A stretch of DNA of 64,000 nt from assembly GCF_036898095.1 (NCBI RefSeq), contig NC_090751.1:77435695-77499694 (forward strand), given 5' to 3'. Positions 10,790 to 22,767 of this stretch are shown one piece after another (position 1 is the first letter of the stretch; every line of letters begins with the position of its first letter). A program made the position numbers and the translations under genes. The stretch is from Palaemon carinicauda (taxonomy: Eukaryota > Arthropoda > Malacostraca > Decapoda > Palaemonidae). The notes under the pieces are model-generated. The model saw nothing but the letters and a program-made list of their open reading frames with translations. It was not told where the DNA came from and ran no database searches.

Positions 10790-12654
10790 ATGCCTCCCAA
10801 GCGTTCTGCTTCTACTAAGGCTGGTAGTGAGCCTAAAGGCCACCGAAGGATGATGACGATTGCTGAGAAGGTTACGCTTCTCGATATGTTAAAAGACGGT
10901 AGAAGTTACGCGGCCGCAGCCCGCCATTTTGGAATCAACGAATCCATCGTTCGCTGTATCAAGAAGGAAGAGGCAAACATTAGAAAGACGGCTGCAATCA
11001 CCTTTAGCAGATCAGTGAAGCGAGTCATTACAACGCGTAATAAAACGATCGTACGGATGGAAGGTGCTTTAGTTGTGTGGATTGCCGACTGCCGGAAGAA
11101 GAACATAGCCTTGGATACGAACACCATCCGAACAAAGGCTTTGAGCTTGTATGAGAATTTTGCTGCAAAGGAACCTCAAGACGACGACGGCAACCATGCT
11201 GAAGAAGATGATGATGCAGATGATCCTCAACCAGGGACATCCACTGATTCCCAGCCTCAGAAACAACGTTTTTCCGCCAGCAAAGGATGGTTCGCGAAGT
11301 TTCAGAAACGCTTCGCCCTGAAAAGCGATCCCTGCATGGCGAGGCTGCTTCCGCTGACACTGCCGCTGCTGAAACTTACGTGAACCAGACATTCAAGAAT
11401 ATTATCGCCGAAGGTGGATACAAGCCGGAACAAGTCTTTAATATGGATGAGACCGGCTTGTTTTGGAAGAGAATGCCGTTGTGAACTTTCCTGTTCAAAG
11501 AGGAAGCCAAAGCCTCTGGCTTTAAAGCATTCAAGGATCGCATTACCCTCGTGATGTGTGGCAATGCTGCTGGATTTTTGCTAAAGCCGGGGCTCATTTA
11601 TAAGTCGAAAAATCCTCGCGCTTTGAAAAATAAAAACAAGAATCTCCTTCCCGTGTACTGGATGCATAATCCAAAAGCATGGATTACGAAGATGCTGACC
11701 TCCAACTGGTTCCACCAGTGTTTCATCCCGCAAGTCAGTGAATATCTCGTAGAGAAGGGCTTGCCATTCAAGATCCTTCTCCTTATGGATAAAGGTGGTG
11801 GACACGCAACTGACCTGTCGTGTGAGGGCGTTCAGGTTGAGTTCCTGCCACCCAACACCACGTCATTAATTCAACCGATGGACCAGGGAGTTATCAGGGC
11901 GTTCAAGGTCCTCTACACGAAGAATACCTTGGCGGACCTCGTTGCGTGTGTGGATGCTGCCCAAGAGGATGAGGATGAAGATTTTAACTTGAAGGCGTAC
12001 TGGCGGCAGTACACCATAGCCACGTGCCTGAAGAATATTCAGAAGGCACTTCAAGAGATGAAACCTGCAACTGTGAATGCGAGCTGGAAGAAGTTGTGGC
12101 CCGAGATTGTTTACGACGACGAGGGATTTACACCTGCTGAAATCCAACACTCTGCAGTACGTAAATCTGTGCAGTTGGCTGCCATAATTGGAGGTGACGG
12201 GTTTGGCAACATGACGACTGAAGACGTCGACGAGTTGTTGGACTGCCATTCCCAGCCCCTAACTGACGCAGACCTCGAAGACCTGACGAAATCGGCCAGT
12301 GAAGAAGAGAGTGAAACCTAGAAAGAGACCCAAGAAAATGTCGAAGAAACGGGCTTAACACTAGAACGGCTTGCCAAGGTCTGCAACCATATAAAGGAGG
12401 TGAAAGAAATGTTGCAAGAGTGAGACGAGGATATGGTTCGCTCGATGCAATTCTGCAACAAGGTTGATGACATAATGACTCCCTACAAGATGCTCTTAGA
12501 TCGAAAAAAGAAGCAGCGGCAACAACTTCCGATCACAATGTTCTTCCAGCCTCGCAAAAAAGAGCCAGTTCCTCCTGCTACTACGCCTTCGGAAGATATT
12601 GAAGAAGTTGAAGAGGTGTCCCAGGAAAAGACACCTCCGTCTGAAGAGACGTAA
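10790..12654 (+). pseudogene. Tigger-like transposase, degraded
   Basis: ATG 10790 opens a CENP-B-like protein: an N-terminal psq-type helix-turn-helix (about residues 15-65, KVTLLDMLKDG), a second DNA-binding domain ending at KGWFAKFQKRF, then the DDE nuclease with FNMDETGLFWK (first Asp), LLLMDKGGGH (second Asp) and PMDQGVI (third Asp). The frame shifts near 11320-11380, meets TGA at 11482-11484, and later TAG at 12319-12321 and TGA at 12421-12423 before the last open piece ends at 12654. It would cut and paste the element if intact. At least four lesions make it inactive. Confidence 0.88.
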
Positions 12655-13650
12655 AATACTACCTGGCTGCACAGTAGAACACATCATCAGCTTCATCATC
12701 ATCATTTCTACTGTGCAGCAAATTCATCGCCATCATCATTCAAGTTTTTCTTGAACTTCTTTCGTGGTGAGTACAGTAACAATCTTATCTTTTTACTTTA
12801 ATATTCTAACATTTTAATATTTGTGCCTGTTTTATAGTTTAGTACTGTATGCATTGAGTTAAAGGGAAGGTTTTAAAAGTCTACATGTTGTAACCTATCA
12901 TATTTTTTTTGTTTAAAATTTACATTTACGTACGTAAAACCATCTCTCTCTCTCTCTCTCTCTCTCTCGTAAATTGTTTTCCTGCTTTGCTACGTACAGT
13001 ATGTACTGTATGATTTTATATAGATACGGTAAATTATATTTGTACTAATAACATATTTTGTAAATGCTTTTACTGTAAATATCATTATTTATCACTTTCA
13101 TCATGCGCGTTAAATGCCTTCTTTGTTCTGAGCGTGGTTGTTTACTGGGCGTACAGTACTTTATGACGCCGTCGTTTCAGGCGGCGTCATAAAGAAAAAC
13201 ATTTCATTTGGAAGTGCTAAGAAAAATTAAGTAAAACATTGGTAATAAAAAAATCAACATACTGTATAATCAATATAATCGATGCAAAAACTAACCTATA
13301 CATATATGTGTACACTAAATGAGTTTGTTTCTTCATTATGATCAGAGATGAACGTAAACAAAACATTGGTTGCCATTTTTTATCGTGCTTTTTAGGTGTT
13401 TAGGAAACGGATGATATAAAATCGCCTTTAATATTTGTGCCTGTTTTAGTTTAGGGTGCTGTAGTACATGCATTAAGTGTTCTGTACATTAAAGGGTAGT
13501 TTGTTAACAGTACTACGTACAAGGGAAGGTTTTAAAAGTCCGAATATACATGTTAAATAAATAGATAAATATGATGTCACTACTTCGCGGATTTTCACCT
13601 ATCGCGTCCGGGTCTGGAACCTATCTACCGCGATAAACGAGGGTTCAGTG
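12655..13650 (+). other. Tigger 3' flank with hairpin and right inverted repeat
   Basis: AT-rich non-coding sequence with a CT run (about 12949-12967), a perfect 13-bp inverted repeat CTTTATGACGCCG with a 10-base loop at 13159-13194, and the terminal repeat ending at 13650. No coding frame is seen. Confidence 0.7.
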
Positions 13651-14760
13651 TACTCAGTTGCCGGCAGACAGGCCTACTAAACTGACCAACGGTATCGATC
13701 AACGATGTCCGAGGTAAGAGAAACAGCAAACGGTTAGCCTAGCCAAGCCACATTGTCGGCAGAATTAACTGCCGACTACAGCCTATGATAGACAGTAAGA
13801 GAGAGAGGAAAGGATAGAAGATGGCAAAGAATCAGCTATGTCGTCTACATCCTGAGAGAATGTGCCAGTGGAAGAGGGAAATCAATTCGGGCTTCCACTC
13901 AACCATATCCCATCTTAAGGGGTATGGAAGGCAGTCCAAGGGAGGACTCTAAGGAACACTCAAAGATATGAGGTTATCTGTCAGTAACCTAACTAGGCAC
14001 TGACAGAAAAACTCATGCCAGGTCTACAGACGTCCAGAGGAGCCTATGTAGAACCACGGCCAGAAGGGTGTCGGATTATTCAACACGAAAGAGATAGCGG
14101 GGAAGGGTGAATAGTCCATAAGTAAAGCATTACCCTAAGGTATTACTTAACTTGAAGGATTCTGTCCTCGTAAAAGCCTCAACTAGGGGAAGTCAATTCC
14201 CCAGGTTGGGTTAGGCAATGAGAGAACGTCCGAAAACGAACTCAAGAGAACAGAATCTCGTAACAGGGGTTAAAACAGGGAAGAAACCTATCCTCCCGTT
14301 AAAAACCCCCAATACAGGACTGTCTGCTAGACCATAAAGAGGAAATTGTAAAACAATAACCTCTACAAGCCTCCTGAACAGCAACTAGCACTACTGGAAT
14401 ACCGACAAGCTACTCAGTTGCCGGTATAAATCCAGGTAGCCAGATGCCTAACACAGACTTACTCTGATGTCCCGTCCCCAACTCCAAACTCAATGCTGAC
14501 AAGCTACTCAGTTGCCAGTTCAGAGAAAAGGAGAGGAAAACAAAAAGCCCAGAAAATTTACCCAACCATAGGTTACAGTAAAATAACTGAGGATAGCCTA
14601 GGCTAATCAGAGGGAAAAGGAATTACTCTTATATCTCATAGAGAAAGTATTGACTTAAAGGGGCAATGATATCTATCTTACCCCTAAAGACAATACAAGA
14701 GTAATGGGGACATATAAAGTATACTAAAGCACTAAAGCTATTAAGCTAGAGAGCTTAGAG
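13651..14760 (-). other. Leader segment of DIRS element H between Tigger and DIRS B
   Basis: Non-coding in all frames of useful length. It contains several copies of a GACAAGCTACTCAGTTGCCGG-like motif (near 14403 and 14497) and GCCGAC/GCCGGC motifs like the other DIRS leaders. I infer it belongs to H from the reconstructed Tigger site and the shared motif style. Confidence 0.45.
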
Positions 14761-14763
14761 AAT

Positions 14764-15148
14764 GGATTTTGAGCGAAGCGAAAAATCTATTTTTGGGTGA
14801 GATAGCCATAACGTCCTGATGGAAGGTTCCTTTTGGTAGCTTCCTTGGGTATATTAACTACAAGGATATTCCCAGAGAATTAAACCACAGGTTATCACAG
14901 AATTCTTACTTCTGGTGCGAGTATCCTAAAGGTTTCCCTTTAAAACATCGTATATCAACAGGGGACGCATGTATTAACACGCCACATAGCTATCTGTACC
15001 CCATATAGAGTTAACACTACGATATGGAAAGGTGGAGAGTAACTGGGGAGCCGTTCCACAGTTACACTCGTCCGTGGCTACTTTTGATAATCGAAACGTA
15101 AACAAACAGGCGCCATTGCTAAATGACGTCACGTCCGTCCTCATCCTG
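14764..15148 (-). repeat. DIRS right inverted terminal repeat, copy B
   Basis: It runs from GGATTTTGAGCGAAGCG at the tip to the CCTCATCCTGATG boundary, matching the right terminal repeats of A, C and D in the opposite orientation. Confidence 0.8.
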
Positions 15149-15195
15149 ATGCCAGCTCCTTGCTAATCTCCATGATACAGCAGGACAGGGTGGGG

Positions 15196-15263
15196 CCCAA
15201 AAATAGATTTTTCGCTTCGCTCATAATCCGTTTTTTTGGCTCAAGCCATGACGTCCTGATGGA
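15196..15263 (-). repeat. DIRS internal complementary region, copy B (partly deleted)
   Basis: The left-tip complement and one 19-bp arm are present. Relative to A, C and D, about 57 bases are missing at the TTTTGGG|CCCCACC junction near 15196, which removes the second arm. Confidence 0.7.
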
Positions 15264-16112
15264 AGAGTACCAGAGAATCAATGTATCGTGGAAGATTTCC
15301 CCTTATTAGAGTAAGTGCCAAGGGCTTTGAATAGAGGTATGCACTCTGACCTCGGTAGAGGTTCCTTGGGGATGCAGCTTCCTGCCCCCCCCTGGCAGAG
15401 AAGTCCCAACGGGTTATACCAAAATTCAAAGTGGTCATCGAAGGGCTACTCACCCTGCGGAGAGCTTGTGAAGGACTCGGAGACAAGACAGAATGGTCAA
15501 TATTCGTGTAGGAACATTCTCAACAGCAGATAAGTGGTGGTTAGTCACTATATTCCATGGTTAGAGAACAATCTGGTCTCGAAGGTATGGCGTAAGTAAG
15601 TATTCAATTAGGAGTATTACACAGCATAGGTGAGTATATAATACACACAAAACATATTATTCTTCTCATTTCAAAAGAAAGGGGTAAATGAAACTATGAC
15701 ATTCATGTATTTCATAGTGTAAATAGGAGCGAAGAGAGACGCACAAGTAATAAAATACTGTAGACATTTTATTTCACAATTGCAGGTTATAGTAATAATA
15801 AATGCAATAAGGGATGTAAAGTTAATTTACAATAATAAAATTATCATGTACATAGAAATTAAAAGACTTCAATCTTGAATCTGAAAGAAATTTCAAATTA
15901 TTAGAAAGAACAAGTTCCAGAGGAACGTCAGTCTTTAAAAACACATCATGCTCTAGGCATGTGGCACTCATGTGAAGTCTATGACATTTCACCTTGTAAA
16001 GAACAGTCTATTAGAAACACTAAGTGTCCATGAAATCACTATGTATCACACGAGGGTCAACACAGGCACCCGTAGAGTTAAAGTCCCAAGTAACTCGTTG
16101 TTCTATGCAGAG
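15264..16112 (-). other. DIRS copy B 3' region
   Basis: The counterpart of 6481-7303 in copy A, on the minus strand. AT-rich, and no coding frame beyond the YR remnant was recognised. Confidence 0.6.
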
Positions 16113-17236
16113 TTAACCTGCAGGTTTCATAACACTACCTGCGGCAACCACGAAATGTTTGACTTCATGCACTTGCTTTGCGTAGTGCTTGAAGAAAACG
16201 CGCGAAGATTTCCATCCTGTGAAGCTCTTGAGGCTTTCGAAATCCATACTCTGGAAGAAATTCAGAGAAGATGCGACTTTTCTAGGATCGTGACCTGCGG
16301 GTGTACTGCAGGATCCGCTCTGCGAATGAAGTAGGTGATTTTCGCTCTTAGTTATTTCAGTGACAAGTCGCTACCCGATGTTTCTCCTTTGAAGAGTTGG
16401 CCTCCACCAAAGTCTGAAGGTCTTCGAAGATAGACCTTGAGGCTCTCTACTGAACATAGAGAGATATCTTCCTTCAGGGGGCAGATTCTCCAGGGGCCCC
16501 ATCTCTTGGTGGGTAGTTCGTTTTTTGCGAGAAACGTCGAATCAGGGAAGAGGGTAAGTTCTCCTGAGTCTGTAAACAGGATATGACCCTCGTCTCTCGA
16601 TAATGCCACTATTTTGCTGACTCGGGCTCCCGAGGCAAGAACAAAAAGAAATATAACTATTTGAGTCTGATCCTTGAGAGGGCACAAATCGTTGTCCAAG
16701 TTGGAGGCAAAATGGAGCACTTTGTCCAGGGACCAGGAGATAGGTTTTGGCGGAGGTATTGGGCATAGACAAGCGCATGCCTTTGGTAGTTTATTGAAGA
16801 TATCGCTGGACAGATCAATCTGGAAGGCGTACAGTAGTGGTCTAGTCAAAGCCGATTTGCAGGTAGAAATCATGTTGGCTGTTAAGCCATGTCCATGAAG
16901 GTGAATGAAGAAGGATATACAAAAATCAATGGTGATTTCCGTAGGGTTTTTTGCTTTGACGAATGAGACCCACTTTCTCCAGGATAATTTGTATTGCCGT
17001 CGTGTGGATTCGGTCTTGTATTCCTCGAGGAAGTCTAGACTTTTCTTCGAGATCCCAAACCTTTTCTTCGCGGCTAGGGAGAGAAAATCATGAGATGAAG
17101 GTCCCTGACTTTCAGTGATGAAGCGAAGAAAGTCAACTTCTGTACTTGCTGGGAGAGAACTGGGCCCGGGAGGGGGATCACCTTGGTCTGCAGCTCCAGG
17201 ACCAAGGGGTACCAGTTGCTCCGGGGCCACTTGGGA
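16113..17236 (-). pseudogene. DIRS tyrosine recombinase, copy B
   Basis: The frame is closely similar to the YR of copy A, with the catalytic Arg in GARVSKI retained. It is cut by TAA at 16352-16354 (CAA to TAA) before the HxxR and Tyr motifs, and a 1-bp loss follows near 16310. The homologous stop is at 16113-16115. It cannot make an active recombinase. Confidence 0.85.
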
Positions 17237-19211
17237 GCCACTAGGGCCGCTGTCCCTTTGAAGGTTCTCAGTTTGGAGAGGACTTTCAGCAGAAGGTTGG
17301 AGGGAGGGAACAGGTATATCCTGGACCATCTTTTTCAATCCAGAGACATGGCGTCCACTGCTTCTGCCTTGGGGTCCTCGTACGGGGCCACATAACGAGG
17401 AAATTGATTGTTGTCGCTCGTTGCGAAGATATCAATCTGAAGTTCCGGGACTTGGTGAGAGATGAAGGAGAACGATCTTGCGTCTAGAGACCATTCCGAC
17501 TGTATTGGGCTTCCGTGATATAGCGTCCGCCGTCACGTTGCGGAATCCTTGTAGGTGAACTGCAGACAGGTGCCCGTTCTTCTTTTCTGCCAGGCGGAAG
17601 ATTGGAAGAAGCACCTTATTTATCTGGGCCGATCTCGAGCCCTGACGATTGAGACATCTAACTACCCCCGAGTTGTCCAGAGTCAGACGGATGTGGATCG
17701 AGGGAGGCGGAGAGAGTTTCTTCAGAGTGAGAAGGACCGCCATGGCCTCCAAGATGTTGATGTGAAACATCTTGAGTAGGGGAGACCATGTCCCTTGACC
17801 CTGTTATTGGTGGGAGTGACCTCCCCAACCCTCCAGCGAAGCGTCCGTGTGGATGTTGAGTGATGGAGGTGGATGTTGAAGAGGAATGGACATTTTCAGG
17901 GCCTTTGCTTCCGACCACGGCTTTAAGAGTAACCGAAGTCTGTTTGGGAGCCGTCTCTTGAGGTCTCTTCGAGCGATGGATGCAGAACGTTTCCAGACTC
18001 CCGCGGCATCCTTTAGCTGTGCACGAAGCACTGGGTTTGTCACAGAGGCGAACTGTAGAGAGCCTAGAACTTGTTCCTGCTGTCGTCTTGAGATCCTTTT
18101 GTATTTCAGCAGTTTTTTGACAGACCCTGCTATTTCCTTCTATTTATTCTGTGGGATGGAAAGGCAGTGTGACTGAAGATCCCAAGGGATTCCTAACCAT
18201 TGGAACCTCTGAGCTGGAGAGAGGCGAGATTTCTTGGTGTTTATCTTGAATCCCAGGTGTTTTAGGAACTGGGTGACTTTTTTGCAGGATCGTACACAAT
18301 TTTCGGGCGATGTCGCCCAGACCAGCCAGTCGTCTAGGTAGACCATCACCTGGACGCTGCGGAGGTGGAGCTGTTGAACGATGGCATCTGCCAGCTTTGT
18401 GAAGATCCGCGGGGCCACGTTGAGCCCGAAGGGCATGGCCCTGAAAGCGTAGCTTTTTCTTTGGAGTCGAAATCCTAGGTAGGAGGAAGCGTCATGGTTC
18501 ATTGGAACGTGCCAGTAGGCATCCTGCCAGGTCTATGGAGACCGTATAGGACCCTTGAGGCAGAAGGGTCCGTATTTGATGAACTTGTTGTTCGCGATGA
18601 ACTTGTTGAGGGGGATAAGTCTAGAATGACTCTGAGTTTGTCGGAGTCTTTCTTGGGGACACAAAACAGTCTCCCTTGGAACCTGGTTGACTTTACCCTC
18701 CTTATCACCTTCTTGTTCAAGAGTTCTAGGACATATTCTTCCAGGAGGGGGGTTGACTGTTGGAAGAATTGCTGGAAGGTTGGGGGTGGTTGAGTCCAGC
18801 TCCAGCCTAGTCCCTTCTTGACGATGCTGTGTGCCCAGGGATCGAAGGTCCAACGATCCTGGAATTGGCGGAGTCTTCCTCCCACCGGAAGCACTTCATT
18901 GCTTTTGGCTTCCTGGGGTTTGCTACCTCGGCCGCTAGCTCCCCTTCCTCCTCTGCCTCTGGAGGGAGGGCGAGACGCATCTCTGCCTGAGCCTCTGCTT
19001 GAGCCTCTACCTTTGGGACGAAAGGTAGTGGATTGCTGCTCAAATTCAGTGGTGAAGACCGGTGACTGACAGGACCGGTTTGGTGACCAGTTGAAAGGTC
19101 TGTTGTGGCTGAGCTGCCACTTGGGGAGTAGCGGAACCAGGAAACTGCCGTCTCTGTTGACGTTGCTGTGGTTTTAGTTTCGTGGGTTTCCTCTTAGTTT
19201 GAGGGCCGTCG
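17074..19211 (-). pseudogene. DIRS pol, copy B, fragmented
   Basis: RT, RNase H and the methyltransferase-like tail are present in pieces in different frames. The YLDDWLVW motif near 18325 is intact, but the frame breaks after the DLSP motif near 18620, and a stop follows the RNase H start near 17804. HTDAS (near 17850) and LDNS (near 17670) are readable. No continuous product is possible. Confidence 0.82.
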
Positions 19212-20847
19212 TCCTGAGAGGATTTCCTTTTCTTCGACATGCCCCACTTATGGAGAAGGTTCCTGTTCTCTGTGGCAGCTTTGTCGGTGATCTCTTTCAC
19301 TAGGGAGGAGGGAAATAGGTGTTTACCCCAGATGTTGGAGGAAATCAGCCTCCGGGGTTCGTGTCTCACTGTAACACTTGAGAACACGAATTCACGACAG
19401 GCTCTATGAGCCCTAGTGAAGCTGTATAGATCCTTCACGACCGTTGCCAGATGTGTTTTGGCAAGGACCATGTAGAAGTCTGGGACCCTAGTGTCACCGG
19501 CCATGACTTCAAGCTCTACCTGGAGGGACATAGATGCGGCAAGCCTTTCCTTTGTATCATGTTCCCTACGAAGGAGGTGATCGTTGAGTTTTGGAGGTCC
19601 TCGTTAATCTGACGACCAGCAACGTCAGGTTCTAGCTTCCCCACTATGAAGGTCGACTGGAGGTCTTTCCAGTGCCTATGATCAGGGGGAGTAGTCAGGG
19701 AGAAGGGCCTGCACACCACCAGTACAGGGCAAGGTTTCCCTTCTTCCACTGCTTTCTGTACCGCAGTGAAGGCCTTTTCAAGAAAGGGGAAGGTCGCATT
19801 GTCTGGTGCGACGAAGGTCGGGTGCTTTTTACTAAGCGCTAGAATTTTTGAATTGGTGAAGCCCCTACTTTTCACCGCGATGGCTAGCATAGCCTGGGCC
19901 TTCGACAGATTGAACACAATAACCTCCTTCGGTTCGATCTCTTCTTTGGAGGCGGGTTCAGACCTGAGTCGGACGTAACAGTCCGGGTAAGCCTCAAAGT
20001 TCGGGAAGAACTCCACTTCTTCCAACGAGTTTGAGCCGACCTTCTCACTGATAAAGATCTTGCCTGTGGTGATCCGCATGTGCTCGGCATACCGCCATGG
20101 GGTAGTATCCGAGCATACAGGGAGATCCTTAACCGAAATCCTTTTCGGTTGCTTAGAACTTCTGAGATTGGACTTGAAAAACTCATGAGTCTCGCGAAGT
20201 TTCTTATCCATGAGAGCTTCAAGCATCTTGAAAATCTCTTGAGTGCCAGATGGGATGGGGTCCGGGATAGCGGATGTTGAAGGAAGTGATTCCTCAGTCG
20301 GTGTAGGAGTTGGTGCAGGGGTAGAGGCGGGAGGGAACTCATGCTCCGAATCAGGGTATTCCACCTGCTCTTCCTCATAGTCGAGCTCCTCGCCCATGAG
20401 GTTCCTCTCCGTGGTCTCCGACACTTCCGACATACGTTCCACGTTATCAGAATCTAAACGGCACTCATCCATGGACTGGGCCACGACCACATCAGGTTCC
20501 ACCACTATCTGGACGGTAGGAATCTGATCACTAGGGACCACTGAGTCTTTTGATGCCTTCGGGAATAGCAAGGCCCTCAAATCTTCGGTAGCGAGATACG
20601 GTCCGGTGGCGTTCTTCTGGAAGCCACGCACCCACTTGCGTAGCTTCTCTCGAGCGTTGTCCCTTACTTCCGCTGAAGGAGGATCGTCGAACGCTTCGAC
20701 CATACGACTCTTGCAGACTGTACAGTGCTGCGTGTCGCAATATTTCAGCTCGCCTTTCTTGGCGGTGCAGGGGGCGTGGGTCCGACACGCCTTGTGCCCG
20801 TAGAAGTCCGGGCGCTTCACTCCACAGAAGTTGTGGTCACACTTCAT
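18896..20847 (-). pseudogene. DIRS gag, copy B, frameshifted
   Basis: The first 415 or so codons from ATG 20847 are open and include the full eight-residue Cys/His motif. A 1-bp loss near 19592 shifts the frame, and an internal deletion near 19070 disrupts the Arg/Gly tail. The conserved stop position is 18896-18898. An acceptor-like CTTTTACAG sits directly upstream at 20854-20862. Confidence 0.82.
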
Positions 20848-22271
20848 ATACTCCTGTAAAAGAAAGAGATCATGAGTATATGGTAGGCATAAGAATGACT
20901 TACATTACTCTAAAGTTAAATCTTAAGTAGTTAAATTTTCACTTAACATTAAATAATTCATGAATATTGTAATGTTGAGGAGAAGAGCGGGAAAAGGAAG
21001 TAGATAGACACATACTTGTGAATCCCGCCCAGTTGGTTACCGTAACCTTATCAATAGGCAATTTCATTTGTGACCGAGGAACACAAAACGGAAATCCTCA
21101 TGGATCACCGTGGTGGGTAGAAGCTAAGTTCTAGCAGAGATTGCCTGCGAGGTGTATCAGGGACTGAGACCACTCAGACCCTTGGGTTAAAGGGGTAGTA
21201 GGAGACCTCATATAGATCTAGGTTCCGGCAACCAACCGTGCTAAGACACACAGAGTATGCTGGAAATTTGTAATATGCAAGAAGACAGCACAGCCACTAG
21301 TAGAATGGTAAGACAATACCTATCTATCGGAGTGGCCAAGCCATCTGACTGCAGTTAGGGCTGTCGGCATGTAGTCGACAGATAGAAGAAGGGGTGCAAG
21401 CCGGCGGGAGGCGGAGGCTCCGGCAGCCAAAGGCTGACGGCTTGGTGATCAGTTCATAAGGTAAAGCAGAATTTGCTAGAATACCCAGACCGCCGGCAAT
21501 CAATGCCTGCACGCCAGAGTCCGGCCCGAAGGTCAGACAACCGAAACTAGGTAATAGAGGGGTGGCCCATCGGCTGTATGCCGACGGAAGGCGGCAGCCC
21601 TCCGGCACACAGAAGGCTGGCGACTTAGGGGAGGGAGGGTATCTCATGAGTGTGTCACCAAGGGAAGGGCGGTATCCCCGGTAGTAGAGGCGGCAAGGGA
21701 CCGGCACCAGGATAGATAGAGAGACAGATAAGGAGGGATTGGAGGGGTAAGATCACATACCCCTCTGGCATCCCACCTGAGGAAGTGTACCCATGATAGG
21801 AGTGGGTCATATCATCCAATGGCAGGGGGCCGGCAGTTGGCCGGGTGCCAGGGTAACCCAAGGGAGGGTTAGGGTACACTCAAGAGGGGGGGAACCCCTG
21901 TTGGACAAATCGCTGCCAGTGGCTAACCCCATAGGATGCTATGAAGGGTATATAAACCAGAGCGGCCTGCTCAACAGGAGATCAAGATAGCCCTATCACT
22001 CCACCCGAAGGAGGAGTTGTAGGACTAGGGACAGATATGTATAGGCTAGCCTATGTATTGGCTAGTCTACACCAAGGGATAGGTGGGGAGGGAGAAGAAG
22101 AGGGGTCTTCCATAGGGGAGGCTCTGTACAAGAACGGCCACCAAGGAAGGGAGGATGCTCCCTAGCCTAGGGTAAGTAACCAGAATGAGAACGGTGCAAG
22201 AGTAACGTCTCAAACTATAACAGTACAGAACTAGCCCCCCCCCCCAAGGCCTAACCTAGATAAGGAGTGTT
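20848..22271 (-). other. DIRS copy B leader, proximal part
   Basis: The counterpart of the copy A leader, on the minus strand, with a GCCGG-rich core near 21360-21860 and a C-run near 22236-22245. It is interrupted at 22271 by copy C and resumes at 34675. Confidence 0.7.
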
Positions 22272-22626
22272 TTTTGGGCTCAAGCCATGACGTCCTGATG
22301 GAAGGTTCCTTTTTGGTAGCTTCCTTGGGTATATTGACTACTAGGATATTCCCAGAGAATTAAACCACTTGTTATCACAGAATTCTTACTTCTGGAGCGA
22401 GTATCCTAAAGGTTTCCCTTTAAGACATCATATATCAACAGGGGACGCATGTATTAACACGCCACATAGCTATCTGCACCCCATATAGAGTTAACACTTC
22501 GATATGGAGGGGCGGAGAATAACTGGGGAGCCGTTCCACAGCTACACTCGTCCGTGGCTACTTTTGGTACTCGAAACGTAAACAAACGGGCGCCATTGCT
22601 AAATGACGTCACGTCCGTCCTCATCC
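22272..22626 (+). repeat. DIRS left inverted terminal repeat, copy C
   Basis: Inverted match to 30728-30936 plus 34494-34674 of the same copy. The outermost bases differ between the two ends (GGGCTCAAGCC versus GGTGAGATAGCC next to the shared 19-bp arm). Confidence 0.85.
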
Positions 22627-22720
22627 TTCTGCTAGTAGCTGCCTTGCTTAGACGGATTTCCCCTTGTGTATTTTTATCGGCTTGCATCTTCGTAATGTTG
22701 CTACCTTCAGCCTCGCCTTC

Positions 22721-22767
22721 TTCTGGAAAGTTGAGTACCAGGTCCCAGTATTGTTTAAATAAGCTCT
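22721..22767 (+). promoter_or_regulatory. Conserved TATA-like block after the DIRS left repeat, copy C
   Basis: TTCTGGAAAGTTGAGTA is followed after about 15 bases by TTTAAATAAGCTC. The same arrangement occurs in D (48768-48812) and, with TATAAATGTAAGCTC, in F1 (47871-47920) and F2 (57302-57350). A promoter role is inferred from conservation and position. Confidence 0.4.

Larger units (their letters stand above)
9748..13650 (+). mobile_element. Tigger-like (pogo superfamily) DNA transposon
   Basis: The ends are CAGTGAACCCTCG at 9748 and CGAGGGTTCAGTG ending at 13650, an inverted pair with one mismatch, flanked by TA at 9746-9747 and 13651-13652. The interior encodes a CENP-B/DDE-type transposase with frame breaks. 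Joining the flanks gives a GACAAGC-TA-CTCAGTTG sequence that also occurs uninterrupted near 14403 and 14497, so the target site is well defined. The length of 3.9 kb is long for Tigger because of AT-rich and microsatellite flanks. It sits in the leader of element H. Confidence 0.9.
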
